From Peptococcaceae bacterium (GTDB lineage: Bacteria; Bacillota; Desulfotomaculia; Desulfotomaculales; Desulfocucumaceae), in contig JAILZP010000007.1 in the NCBI GenBank assembly GCA_023512435.1, forward strand, positions 1-64,000: a DNA stretch of 64,000 nt, read 5' to 3'. The notes under the pieces are model-generated. The model saw only the letters and a list, made by a program, of their open reading frames with translations, was not told the DNA's origin and searched no databases. Below, piece after piece: positions 1 through 7,099 of this stretch (its first letter is position 1; the number at the start of each line of letters is the position of its first letter). Made by a program: the position numbers and the translations under genes.

Positions 1-702
1 GTGGAGATGACCGCCCGGGGAATGGCCGTGCACCCGCGGTCCGGCGACCTTTCATACCCGGACTTCCAGATGAGCCGCTGCACCCAGTGCAAGCGCTGCA
101 CCGAGGAGTGCCCCTTCGGGGCCATCAACGAGGACGCAAAGGCCAACCCCCTGCCCAACCCAACCCGGTGCAGAAGGTGCGGCACCTGCATGGGGGCCTG
201 CCCGGAGCGGATTATTTCTTTCAAGAACTACTCGGTGCCCATGATCGGCAACATGCTCAAGGCCATCGAGGTTCCGGAGGAGGACGAGGAGAAGCCGAGA
301 ATCCTCATCTTCGCCTGCGAGAACGACGCCATTGCGGCCCTGGACATGGCCGGAATCAACCGCCTCAAGTACAGCAAGTGGGTGCGGATTATCCCGGTCA
401 GGTGCCTCGGATCACTGAACCTGATCTGGGTCAACGACGCCATGTCAAGGGGCATCGACGGCGTCCTGCTGATGGGATGCAAGCACGGGGACGACTACCA
501 GTGCCACTTCATGAAGGGCAGCGAACTGGCCGGCATCAGGCTGTCGAAGGTCTCCGAGACCCTGGACCGCCTGGGCCTGGAGTCCGAGCGGGTGACCATG
601 ACCGAAGTGAGCATCATGGACTACGACAAGATACCCAAGATTATCGGCGACTTTGCCGAGAAGCTGGATAAACTGGGGCCCAACCCGATGAAGGGTTTCT
701 AG
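1..702 (+). CDS. qmoB: QmoB C-terminal part (quinone-interacting membrane-bound oxidoreductase subunit B), 5' truncated
   Basis: The frame is open from the first base, so this is the last 233 residues of a longer protein and the GTG at base 1 is probably internal. Two ferredoxin-type 4Fe-4S clusters are visible (CTQCKRCTEECP near residue 27 and CRRCGTCMGACP near 57), followed by an MvhD-like domain with FACENDAIAALDMAG and LMGCKHGDDYQCHF. The ending GPNPMKGF matches what I recall of QmoB tails. The Qmo complex passes electrons between menaquinone and APS reductase at the membrane. Heterodisulfide reductase-like hdrC and hdrB follow in place of a qmoC membrane subunit, as known in Gram-positive sulfate reducers. 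A HdrA-MvhD fusion is the main alternative; the tail favours QmoB. Confidence 0.85.
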   Translation: MEMTARGMAVHPRSGDLSYPDFQMSRCTQCKRCTEECPFGAINEDAKANPLPNPTRCRRCGTCMGACPERIISFKNYSVPMIGNMLKAIEVPEEDEEKPRILIFACENDAIAALDMAGINRLKYSKWVRIIPVRCLGSLNLIWVNDAMSRGIDGVLLMGCKHGDDYQCHFMKGSELAGIRLSKVSETLDRLGLESERVTMTEVSIMDYDKIPKIIGDFAEKLDKLGPNPMKGF

Positions 703-742
703 GCCCGGGTATCCGGATCATACCATGGAACCAGAAAAAGGA

Positions 743-764
743 AGGACGGCCTTTTGGCCGTCCT
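743..764 (+). terminator. Hairpin between qmoB and hdrC
   Basis: A perfect 9-bp stem (AGGACGGCC / GGCCGTCCT) with a TTTT loop lies 40 bases after the qmoB stop. The tail GACTCCTTTAAAA is not a clean U run, so this may be an mRNA-stabilising or partial-termination hairpin rather than a strong terminator, leaving hdrCB on the same transcript. Confidence 0.55.
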
Positions 765-880
765 GACTCCTTTAAAAAGCAATGAATGACTGTTCATTTC
801 CGAGCTGCATAATAAATAATAAATAATTATAGTTATTGAGGGGATTTGCCAGACAATTTTGGCTAAAGGAGCATAGGAAT

Positions 881-1462
881 ATGACTGAGCGGTTAAAGTA
901 CGATGCCGGTTTTGCCAAGGAAATTTATGCTCTTGAAAACGGCCATTACATCAAAAAGTGCATGCAGTGCGGTATGTGTGACGTTTCGTGCGCCACCAGG
1001 AGAGAAATGGATTTCTCGCCCAGGGAGCTGTTCCTTCTGATGAGGGCAGGGAAGAGAGAGGAGTTTTTTAAGGCCAATACCATATGGATGTGCAGCACCT
1101 GCCTGATGTGCAAGGTTCGCTGCCCCAGGGGAGTTCCCCTGGTGGACGTGATGCACGACCTCAAGAGCCACGCCATCGGCCTGGGCTATGCCGATTCGCC
1201 CCAGGCCACCTTCTACCAGGCCTTCTGGCAGGAAGTGATGGGCCGCGGCAAGGTGTTCGAGGGCGGCCTGATGGCCAGGTACTACCTGAAGCGGGGATGG
1301 AGCGAGATCAGGAAGGGCTTTGAGATGAGAGACCTGGGAATGGACATGGTCAAGCACAGCCGGATATCCCTGAAGCCTCCCAGGACCATAAAAGGAATCA
1401 AGGGCATGCAGGCTGTAGTGGAAAAGGCCAGGGCCCAGATGCGTAAGGAGGTTGGGGGATGA
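881..1462 (+). CDS. hdrC: HdrC-like heterodisulfide reductase iron-sulfur subunit
   Basis: A 193-residue protein starting at the ATG preceded by AAAGGAG nine bases upstream; the longer open frame from 836 lacks such a site. It carries two 4Fe-4S binding motifs, CMQCGMCDVSC (around residue 25) and CSTCLMCKVRCPRG (around residue 66), as in HdrC. It overlaps hdrB by four bases (ATGA), so the two are translationally coupled. In Gram-positive sulfate reducers HdrC/HdrB are thought to replace the QmoC haem subunit as electron partner of QmoAB, probably at the inner face of the membrane. No transmembrane segment is evident, so membrane attachment would need another protein. Confidence 0.85.
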   Translation: MTERLKYDAGFAKEIYALENGHYIKKCMQCGMCDVSCATRREMDFSPRELFLLMRAGKREEFFKANTIWMCSTCLMCKVRCPRGVPLVDVMHDLKSHAIGLGYADSPQATFYQAFWQEVMGRGKVFEGGLMARYYLKRGWSEIRKGFEMRDLGMDMVKHSRISLKPPRTIKGIKGMQAVVEKARAQMRKEVGG

Positions 1463-2340
1463 GATACAGCTTTTATCCGGGCTGTTCCATGGAGGGAGCA
1501 GCCGTTCCGTACCTGAAATCCTTGGAGGCCGTTGCCGGGGCGCTGGGTATGGGCATCGAAGAAATCCCCGACTGGAACTGCTGCGGGGCCACCGTGGCCT
1601 CGGGGGTGGTGGGGGATTATCCCGCCCAGGTCCTTGCCGCCCGCAACCTGGCCCTGGCCGAGCCCAAAGGGCTGGACGTGCTTGTTCCGTGCAGTTCCTG
1701 CTATATGAACCTGGCTCTGGTCAATAGAAAATTTTTGGAGGACGACCACTTCCGGGCTATGGCCAATGATGCCCTGGGGGCCGCCGGCCTGAGGTACAAC
1801 GGCACGCTGAAAGTGCGGCAGATCATCGAGGTATTGGTGAAGGACGTGGGTTTAGACAGGATCAGGACCAAGGTGAAAAAGCCCCTCACGGGCCTGCGGG
1901 TGGCCGGCTACGTGGGGTGCCAGACGCCGCGGGTTTTCCCCTGGGAATTCGACGACCCGGAGCAGCCCGTATATCTGGACCGGATCATTGAGGCGCTGGG
2001 CGCAACTCCTGTAAAATTTCCGATGAAAGCCCGGTGCTGCGGCAGTTCCCACTCCATTACCAGGCCGGAAATCACCACCGGTTCGGGATACAGCATTATC
2101 ACCTGCGCCCTGGAAGACCGGGCCCAGATCATGGTCACCCCGTGTCCCATGTGCCAGATGAACCTTGATGCCTATCAGGGCAAGGTAAGGCAGCACCACA
2201 AACTGGAAGCCTCCATGCCGGTTCTTTTCATCACTCAGTTGATGGCCGTCGCCTTTGACCTGCCGCCCGCCGCCTGGGCGTTTAAGTATAATATAGTATC
2301 CCCCTTTGCGGCTCTGGAGCGCTTCGGAATCAAGCCGTAG
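1459..2340 (+). CDS. hdrB: HdrB-like heterodisulfide reductase subunit with two CCG domains
   Basis: 293 residues with the two cysteine-rich CCG domains that bind the noncubane 4Fe-4S clusters of HdrB. The first has GCSMEG, WNCCGA and PCSSCYMN; the second has GCQTPR, ARCCGSSH and PCPMCQMN. All expected cysteines are present, so the subunit looks functional. It is the last gene of the qmoB-hdrC-hdrB unit and is followed by a strong bidirectional terminator. In methanogens HdrB reduces CoM-S-S-CoB; here, by context, it more likely takes part in menaquinol-linked or electron-confurcating transfer to QmoAB and APS reductase. That role is inferred from gene order, not seen in the sequence. Confidence 0.87.
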   Translation: MRYSFYPGCSMEGAAVPYLKSLEAVAGALGMGIEEIPDWNCCGATVASGVVGDYPAQVLAARNLALAEPKGLDVLVPCSSCYMNLALVNRKFLEDDHFRAMANDALGAAGLRYNGTLKVRQIIEVLVKDVGLDRIRTKVKKPLTGLRVAGYVGCQTPRVFPWEFDDPEQPVYLDRIIEALGATPVKFPMKARCCGSSHSITRPEITTGSGYSIITCALEDRAQIMVTPCPMCQMNLDAYQGKVRQHHKLEASMPVLFITQLMAVAFDLPPAAWAFKYNIVSPFAALERFGIKP

Positions 2341-2381
2341 ACCGGACAAAAGCGGGGAGAGGGAAGAGGAGAGGGTCTGGA

Positions 2382-2423
2382 AAGAATAAAAAATCAGGAT
2401 TTAAATCCTGATTTTTTATTCTT
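2382..2423. terminator. Bidirectional terminator, perfect 42-bp palindrome
   Basis: An uninterrupted perfect palindrome centred on GGATTTAAATCC, with A6/T6 runs and AAGAAT/ATTCTT outer arms, lies between convergent hdrB and the ylbF-like gene. Each strand gives an AT-flanked hairpin with a U tract. It overlaps the stop codon (2416-2418) and last codons of the minus-strand gene. Confidence 0.9.
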
Positions 2424-2766
2424 CGCTGAGCTTGATGCCTTCACGGATCTTTTTGCTTATTTCCTTCATCAGGTCCTGGAAACCGGCGTTGGCCATATGG
2501 GAGGCCCTTACCACCGGGTGCTGCACGGCCGTCTTTTCTGATTCCGACAGTTTTCTTTTCTCTTCGGGGCTCAGATCGATGCCGGCCATCTGCTTCTTAA
2601 GCTGTTCGTGCTGCAGCTGCTGCAATTCCTCCACCAGCCCGCGGGCCTCGGGGTCGTGCATCAGGTCGTATTCAGCCTTTTTCATATTTTTGTATTCTTC
2701 TGTCCGGGCGACCATCCTGCCCAGTTCGATACATTTTTCCATGATCTCTTCCACCAAAGACACCAT
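2416..2766 (-). CDS. YlbF/YmcA-family protein (DUF964-like)
   Basis: 116 residues, almost wholly helical and charged, with the YlbF/YmcA signature pattern: an N-terminal helix with EIMEKCIELGRMVARTEEY, a central Gln/Glu-rich coiled-coil stretch (VEELQQLQHEQLKKQMAG) and a C-terminal amphipathic helix. The family includes B. subtilis YlbF and YmcA, which form the RNase Y specificity complex and influence competence, biofilm and sporulation decisions. The ATG start has a GGGAGGTG site just upstream. It lies downstream of the small yezD-like gene on the same strand, with a hairpin between. Family membership is judged from sequence pattern; the specific role here is unknown. Confidence 0.7.
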   Translation of the reverse strand: MVSLVEEIMEKCIELGRMVARTEEYKNMKKAEYDLMHDPEARGLVEELQQLQHEQLKKQMAGIDLSPEEKRKLSESEKTAVQHPVVRASHMANAGFQDLMKEISKKIREGIKLSEE

Positions 2767-2842
2767 TCACACCTCCCGACCTTAGTTTTCTCCGGTTTAA
2801 TCAAAAAATCCTCCCTGTTGGGTGATTAAAATACCTGATCTA

Positions 2843-2872
2843 TTAAAAATAGCCATGCTTCATCAGCATGGC
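2843..2872 (-). terminator. Intrinsic terminator after the yezD-like gene
   Basis: An 8-bp stem (GCCATGCT / AGCATGGC) with a 5-base loop is followed on the minus strand by TATTTTTAATAG. It lies 28 bases past the stop of the DUF2292-like gene. Confidence 0.75.
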
Positions 2873-2899
2873 CTCACTTCCCTTCCCGTTTGTAACCGG

Positions 2900-3124
2900 T
2901 CAAAAAATGGTGCCTGTGTTCGCCTTGCGGCTTGCCGGCGGCTTGCGGGGCACACTTGGTCCCTGGTCGTCAAGCTTTACGGTTTTTATGGCCTCGTAAA
3001 TCAGCACGGGCTGGCCGTTTTCAACCCGGATCCTTACTTCGCCCCATCCCAGTTCCCTGATAAATTTTATCAGCTGTTTCTCCCGGTTGCTCAGAACCCT
3101 TGAAGGATTGGTTTCGTCAGCCAA
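2900..3124 (-). CDS. Small YezD/DUF2292-like protein
   Basis: About 74 residues from a TTG start with GGGAG about eight bases upstream; a second TTG 18 bases earlier is possible. The central part (LSNREKQLIKFIRELGWG, then VRIRVENGQPVLIYEAIKTV) has the pattern of YezD-like DUF2292 proteins: a short helix followed by a beta hairpin ending in a basic tail. In other sulfate- and sulfur-metabolising Firmicutes such small proteins lie near sulfur-assimilation genes, consistent with this neighbourhood, but no biochemical function is established. The C-terminal tail (PRKPPASRKANTG) is low complexity and basic. Confidence 0.6.
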   Translation of the reverse strand: MADETNPSRVLSNREKQLIKFIRELGWGEVRIRVENGQPVLIYEAIKTVKLDDQGPSVPRKPPASRKANTGTIF

Positions 3125-3236
3125 TTTTTTTCTCCCTTTCAAAGCACCCAGCTATATGTACATTTATTCACAACTATATTATCAAAAAATTAGCTGCTTG
3201 TAAACCATGTGACGAAAAAATGTGACTGCCCGAAAC

Positions 3237-4013
3237 TTAACGGTAGGCCGTTTTTCTGCTCCGGCCCAGCATTTCTTCCACGGCTACGGCTGTGATTATG
3301 GTCAGGCAGGAGAATATGCAGACGAACAGCAGCGGATCCTTTTCAATGTCCAGGGGGCCGCCGGTCAGGCTGCCCTTCAGGTCCAGGGTCCTGCTTTCCC
3401 GGGCCACGATGACGTTGTCCCTGACCGCCATTATCTCTACCTGCACCTGGGGGCTGTATTCCTGCCGCCCGATGTGGAGGGACCCTTTGAACTTGCCGTC
3501 CTGGATTGTGATGCCCCGGTCGATGAATCTGTAGCTGCCTTTTTGTTCATTGTGGTTAATGGCCTTCTGAATTTGCTTGTCACTTTCCGGGCCGGCCAGC
3601 GTCACCCTCTTTTCTTCGGACCATGAATAGGCCGTCGCCATTTTTTTAAGGCTGCCGTATTCGCTTAGGATCTCCTGATTGATGCTGCCCGAACCGATCA
3701 CCTTGTACAGGCCGGGAAGATTGTCCACGATCACGTAGTCGGACGGGATCAGCCCGTTTTTGCCCAGGATGACCTTTTTCCCGGACCCCGTAATTTTTAC
3801 GATTACGTCGCAGCCCTCGTCCACACTGCCCGAAAAGGTCAGGTTGGCTTCTTGGGAAAGGAAAGAGAAACTGGCCTGGGGATCGTGAACAATCAGGGTA
3901 TTGGCGCGAGAAACGCTGGGACACAGGAAAACCGCCAGAGCCAGGGCCAGCGGCAGTAGCCGGGCCGTGACCGTCCGGTGCGGGAATACCCCTGCCTTAT
4001 TTGCCGTCAACAT
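3237..4013 (-). CDS. TIGR02186-type exported/membrane-anchored protein
   Basis: 258 residues with an N-terminal signal peptide (LLPLALALAVFLCPSVSRA), a beta-rich extracytoplasmic region and one C-terminal transmembrane helix (LLFVCIFSCLTIITAVAVEEM) before a short basic tail. This topology and motifs such as GLYKVIGSG match the TIGR02186 family of unknown function, often next to TauE/SafE permeases; a TauE/SafE gene lies about 3 kb upstream on the same strand. The ATG has GGGAGGG at good spacing. The untranslated leader carries a hairpin and a conserved motif repeated upstream of the histidine kinase (see 4045-4108), so expression may be controlled there. Function unknown; a role in sulfite or thiosulfate handling is inference. 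Confidence 0.6.
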   Translation of the reverse strand: MLTANKAGVFPHRTVTARLLPLALALAVFLCPSVSRANTLIVHDPQASFSFLSQEANLTFSGSVDEGCDVIVKITGSGKKVILGKNGLIPSDYVIVDNLPGLYKVIGSGSINQEILSEYGSLKKMATAYSWSEEKRVTLAGPESDKQIQKAINHNEQKGSYRFIDRGITIQDGKFKGSLHIGRQEYSPQVQVEIMAVRDNVIVARESRTLDLKGSLTGGPLDIEKDPLLFVCIFSCLTIITAVAVEEMLGRSRKTAYR

Positions 4014-4044
4014 GAGACATCCCTCCCTGGCGTTAATGGTACTT

Positions 4045-4108
4045 GAAAAAACAGGCCGCTGAACCAGCCCAGGCTGATTATGCGGCCTATCGTTTTTCGA
4101 TTCGGCGT
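4045..4108 (-). promoter_or_regulatory. Candidate structured leader RNA, copy A
   Basis: On the minus strand a conserved block (rc of GGCCTATCGTT, one variable base, TTCGATTCGG) contains a mini-hairpin AUCG-loop-CGAU and runs directly into a stem AGGCCGC/GCGGCCT with an inner CAGCC/GGCTG hairpin, then GTTTTTTC. The ending looks like an intrinsic terminator placed 30 bases before the TIGR02186 start. The same block, 23 of 25 bases identical, precedes the histidine kinase at 6146-6170. I do not recognise a known riboswitch class. Confidence 0.5.
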
Positions 4109-4136
4109 GATCCGATTGTCAATTCCGGCGCAAATA

Positions 4137-4517
4137 TCAATTTACAAACACTGACTGGTCAATGGCCCTTTTTACCGCGCTCTTAAGGTCCACCAGCTGG
4201 AAGGGCTTGGTAATATAGCCCACGGCGCCCCGCTTTATGGCCTCCAGGGCGGTGGGCATGCTGCTGAAGGCAGTCATGAAAATAACCGGTATGTCTGGGT
4301 GGTTCTGTTTAATCTTCAGCAATGTCTCCAGGCCGTCTATATCAGGCATTTTATAATCGAGCAGGACCAGGGAGACCTTTGATTTGCCCAGCACCGAAAT
4401 GCCGTCGTAACCGTTGTCAACAGTAATCACTTCGTATCCTTCGCTCTGCAGGGCTTTTTCGATCGCCCAGCGCATCCCCTTTTCGTCATCGATGACTAAC
4501 ACAGTGGCTCCCGCCAT
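4137..4517 (-). CDS. Single-domain (CheY/Spo0F-like) response regulator
   Basis: 126 residues forming one receiver domain and nothing else. The acidic pocket (VIDDEKG), phosphoacceptor Asp in VLLDYKMPDIDG (about residue 54), Thr in FMTAFSS and Lys in YITKPF are all present, so it should be phosphorylatable. It lacks a DNA-binding domain and so must pass its signal to another protein, as Spo0F and CheY do. It lies 25 bases downstream of the histidine kinase gene and very probably is its partner. Its output target is not visible in the window. Confidence 0.85.
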   Translation of the reverse strand: MAGATVLVIDDEKGMRWAIEKALQSEGYEVITVDNGYDGISVLGKSKVSLVLLDYKMPDIDGLETLLKIKQNHPDIPVIFMTAFSSMPTALEAIKRGAVGYITKPFQLVDLKSAVKRAIDQSVFVN

Positions 4518-4542
4518 TTTGAGGTTTCCTCCTTCGGCTGTC

Positions 4543-6033
4543 TCAAACCGGAAAACAGATTATAAAGGTGGTTCCTTTTCCGGGTTCACTCTCTATTTCA
4601 ATGGATCCCCGGTGTATCTTTATGATTTCCTGGCTGATGGCCAGGCCCAGGCCGGTTCCCTCTTTTTTCCCGGTGTAGAACGGCTCAAAGATTTGCGGGA
4701 TGTTTTCCCTCTCGATACCCACGCCGTAATCCCTTATGGTCACGCATATTTTGTCTTCCCGGGGCTGGAACGTTTTTATGTCCAGCTGCCCCCCTCCCGG
4801 CATGGCCTGAATGGCGTTCATGATGATATTGATAAAGACCTGGTGCAGTTTTTCCCTGTTCCCCTGAAATGCTTTTATACCGTCTTCCTGTTCGAAATTA
4901 ACCCGGATGCCGCTTTTTTGGGCCAGGGGAGCGATGTATTGGACCACCTCTTTAACTATCCCGTTCAGGTCCAGGCTTTCCACCCGGTAGCCCTCGCTTC
5001 GCCCGAAGTCCAGCAGTTCCGCCGTCAGCTTGTTGTGGCGATCAATCTGGCTGGTGATCATATTAAAATGATCATCCATGTTGGGGATCTTGTTTTTTCT
5101 GACCTCTTCGGCAATCAACTCGGCGGTGGCCTGAATTATGCACATGGGATTGCGGATTTCATGGGCGATGTCCGCCGCCAGCCGCCCCAGGGTGGCCAGC
5201 CCTTCGGATCTTTTCAGCTGTTCTTCCAGCTGCTTCTTCTCGGCCAGCCCCCGGGCCATCTTATTTATAGCCGCCGCTATCTGCCCGAGGTCCCCCGGCA
5301 TGGGAGGGATGCTCTTGCTGAAATCCTTTTCGATTTCCCGCAGGCCCCGCAAAATCTGATCGACCCTGGCGTTCACCTGGTTGGTGGCCACCTGGGTGCC
5401 CACAAGGCCGGCGATAATAAGGACCAGGATGATGTACATGATTACGATGCGGGCTTGCCGGCTCCTGGCGAAGGCCGGGTGGATGCGCTCCTCGGCCCAG
5501 ACCACGGCGGCGATTTTGGAATCCACAAAGATCGGGGCCAGGCACTCCAGGAAGTTGTCGTCCCAGGTCTTGCCCACCCTGGTTATGGGTACGCCGCCGG
5601 AGACCACGGCGCTGATTCCCGCCGCCGCTTCGTTGCGAATGCGCGCCTCCCGGGCGGCCTGTTCTTCCGGGGGCCTTTTTTTGTATTCGTGGATAAAGCC
5701 GTGGATGTATATTTTGTCCGTCTCCACCACGTACATGCACAGCCGGACGCCATTGTAGCTTTGGGACATGGGGACGGCCACTTCGTCGAAGGCCTGCTTC
5801 ATGACCTGGTTTAAATCGCGGTCCCGGCCGCCTGCCTCCATTTTATTACATATCTGGCTGGCCAGGTTGTCCGTGATGCCGGACAGCTTTTTTTCCAGGT
5901 TGGTCAGTAGAACATCCTCGGACTTCTCCAGGAAGAATATGTCATAGAATAAAACGATCACGGGTATCAGCAGGAGCAAGGAAACCACTATTATCATCTG
6001 CACCCTGAAGCCCTGCCTGAATAACCCCGGCAT
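4543..6033 (-). CDS. Membrane sensor histidine kinase
   Basis: 496 residues: transmembrane helix 1 (VVSLLLLIPVIVLFYDIFFL, about 16-35), an extracytoplasmic sensor region of about 150 residues, helix 2 (IVIMYIILVLIIAGLVGT, near 200), a HAMP-like linker, HisKA with the phosphoaccepting His in DIAHEIRNPM (about residue 290), and an HATPase domain with NIIMNAIQAM, DYGVGIE and GTGLGLAIS. The sensor region looks like a Cache-type ligand pocket (GVPITRVGKTWDDNF), but the ligand cannot be read from sequence. A single-domain regulator follows, forming a two-component unit. A good sigma-A promoter and the conserved leader motif lie upstream. By neighbourhood the signal may be a sulfur oxyanion; that is inference. 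Confidence 0.88.
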   Translation of the reverse strand: MPGLFRQGFRVQMIIVVSLLLLIPVIVLFYDIFFLEKSEDVLLTNLEKKLSGITDNLASQICNKMEAGGRDRDLNQVMKQAFDEVAVPMSQSYNGVRLCMYVVETDKIYIHGFIHEYKKRPPEEQAAREARIRNEAAAGISAVVSGGVPITRVGKTWDDNFLECLAPIFVDSKIAAVVWAEERIHPAFARSRQARIVIMYIILVLIIAGLVGTQVATNQVNARVDQILRGLREIEKDFSKSIPPMPGDLGQIAAAINKMARGLAEKKQLEEQLKRSEGLATLGRLAADIAHEIRNPMCIIQATAELIAEEVRKNKIPNMDDHFNMITSQIDRHNKLTAELLDFGRSEGYRVESLDLNGIVKEVVQYIAPLAQKSGIRVNFEQEDGIKAFQGNREKLHQVFINIIMNAIQAMPGGGQLDIKTFQPREDKICVTIRDYGVGIERENIPQIFEPFYTGKKEGTGLGLAISQEIIKIHRGSIEIESEPGKGTTFIICFPV

Positions 6034-6078
6034 CTGACACCTCCACGCCCCGCACTTAATTTAAACCCTACTGCTTAT

Positions 6079-6170
6079 GAACAAAGGCCGGGCATCCCTT
6101 CACCATCCCGCGTTATCCCGCTTTGCGGGAGTTGAAGAGGCATCCGGCCTATCGTTGTTCGATTCGGTGT
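6079..6170 (-). promoter_or_regulatory. Candidate structured leader RNA, copy B
   Basis: On the minus strand the conserved block (6146-6170) opens the transcript about 10 bases after the predicted start site. A long hairpin closed by AGGCCGG/CCGGCCT follows, with an inner CCCGC-AAA-GCGGG stem. The kinase ATG lies 46 bases further on. Unlike copy A, the tail CCTTTGTTC is only weakly U-rich. Confidence 0.5.
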
Positions 6171-6186
6171 ATATTTGGTTACTGAA

Positions 6187-6215
6187 ATCATAACAAAGCC
6201 GGTGAGCTTTGTCAA
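6187..6215 (-). promoter_or_regulatory. Sigma-A promoter of the histidine kinase operon
   Basis: Minus-strand TTGACA (6210-6215) and TATGAT (6187-6192) are separated by exactly 17 bases. Transcription would start near 6180, placing the conserved leader motif at the very 5' end of the mRNA. Confidence 0.8.
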
Positions 6216-6424
6216 TAATAATTGAGAAAAAAGTAACATTCCGGACCCTGATAAATGCCGCGCCCGGTGATTTTCAGAAGGTGTCAGTTTGCCCTACAAA
6301 AACATCCTGCACATGGTGACAAGCTTCAAAAGGAGACTTAGTAAACAATGTGAATGTGATATTGTACACAATCTCAAAATGGCAAAGACAGTGAACCCGT
6401 TTTTGTCAGCAGGCTGCCGGAAAG

Positions 6425-6458
6425 AACTGCGGCCGCCCCCGGCAGGGCGGCCGCAGTT
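6425..6458 (-). terminator. Terminator after the CBS-domain gene
   Basis: A perfect 14-bp GC-rich stem (AACTGCGGCCGCCC and its complement) with a 6-base loop begins 13 bases past the CBS gene stop on the minus strand. The tail (TTCTTTCC) is a modest U tract. The rest of 6216-6424 holds nothing I can support. Confidence 0.75.
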
Positions 6459-6471
6459 TCTCCGGCTAGTT

Positions 6472-7056
6472 TTATCTCGCGCTGGCAGCCGTTTTTCCGG
6501 CTGCGGGAGCTTTTTCCAGGGTGTATACGGGTGCGCCGGCGGTGCTGACCAGGGCGCTTACCTCAAGGAAGAGTTCCCTGCTCCGGACCACTCCCACCGC
6601 CAGTCCGTCCCTGACCACGGGCACGTGGCTGGTGGAGTGTTTGGTCATTCCGTATACGGCCTTGATCAGGGGGTCCTCGGCTTCAACGTGAAACTCCGCC
6701 GGCTTCATTATGTCCCTGGCTTTTTTGTCCGTGGCCTCAATGCAACGGTCGGTGAACAGCCCTTCCCAGAACACCGGTATGGCCCATTCCCTGTTGACTG
6801 TCCACCCGCGGTAGGTCCCGCCCTTTAAGAACTGGGGCTCTATGGCGCCCAGCACTTCTTCCAGGCCGATGAATCCGGCCACCAGGCCGTTGTCGTAGAC
6901 CAGGACCGTGTCGTCCACCTTCACGGGATTTCCGCCACCGGGAACCAGGGCCTTTTTCAGGGTGGTGACGATTTCCCTGAATCCGGCCTCGGCGGGCACG
7001 GCCAGGTAGTCTTGCAGGGATAGCATGATATCACCGATTTTTTTCTCTTTGAACAT
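6472..7056 (-). CDS. CBS-domain pair protein beside the TauE permease
   Basis: 194 residues with tandem CBS domains: the first around residues 8-75 (IGDIMLSLQDYLAVPAEAGF, then VDDTVLVYDNGLVAGFIGLE), the second around 110-165 (ARDIMKPAEFHVEAEDPLIK, TSHVPVVRDGLAVGVVRSRE). An unusual insertion rich in Trp and Phe (YRGWTVNREWAIPVFWEGLF) lies between them. CBS pairs bind adenine nucleotides and regulate partner proteins. The gene starts 43 bases downstream of the TauE/SafE permease on the same strand with a good AGGAGG site, so it probably gates or senses energy state for that transporter. The partner assignment is inference from the operon. Confidence 0.75.
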   Translation of the reverse strand: MFKEKKIGDIMLSLQDYLAVPAEAGFREIVTTLKKALVPGGGNPVKVDDTVLVYDNGLVAGFIGLEEVLGAIEPQFLKGGTYRGWTVNREWAIPVFWEGLFTDRCIEATDKKARDIMKPAEFHVEAEDPLIKAVYGMTKHSTSHVPVVRDGLAVGVVRSRELFLEVSALVSTAGAPVYTLEKAPAAGKTAASAR

Positions 7057-7099
7057 AGTCTCAGCCTCCTCTTATAAAATTTTTTTAATTGCCCAATGA

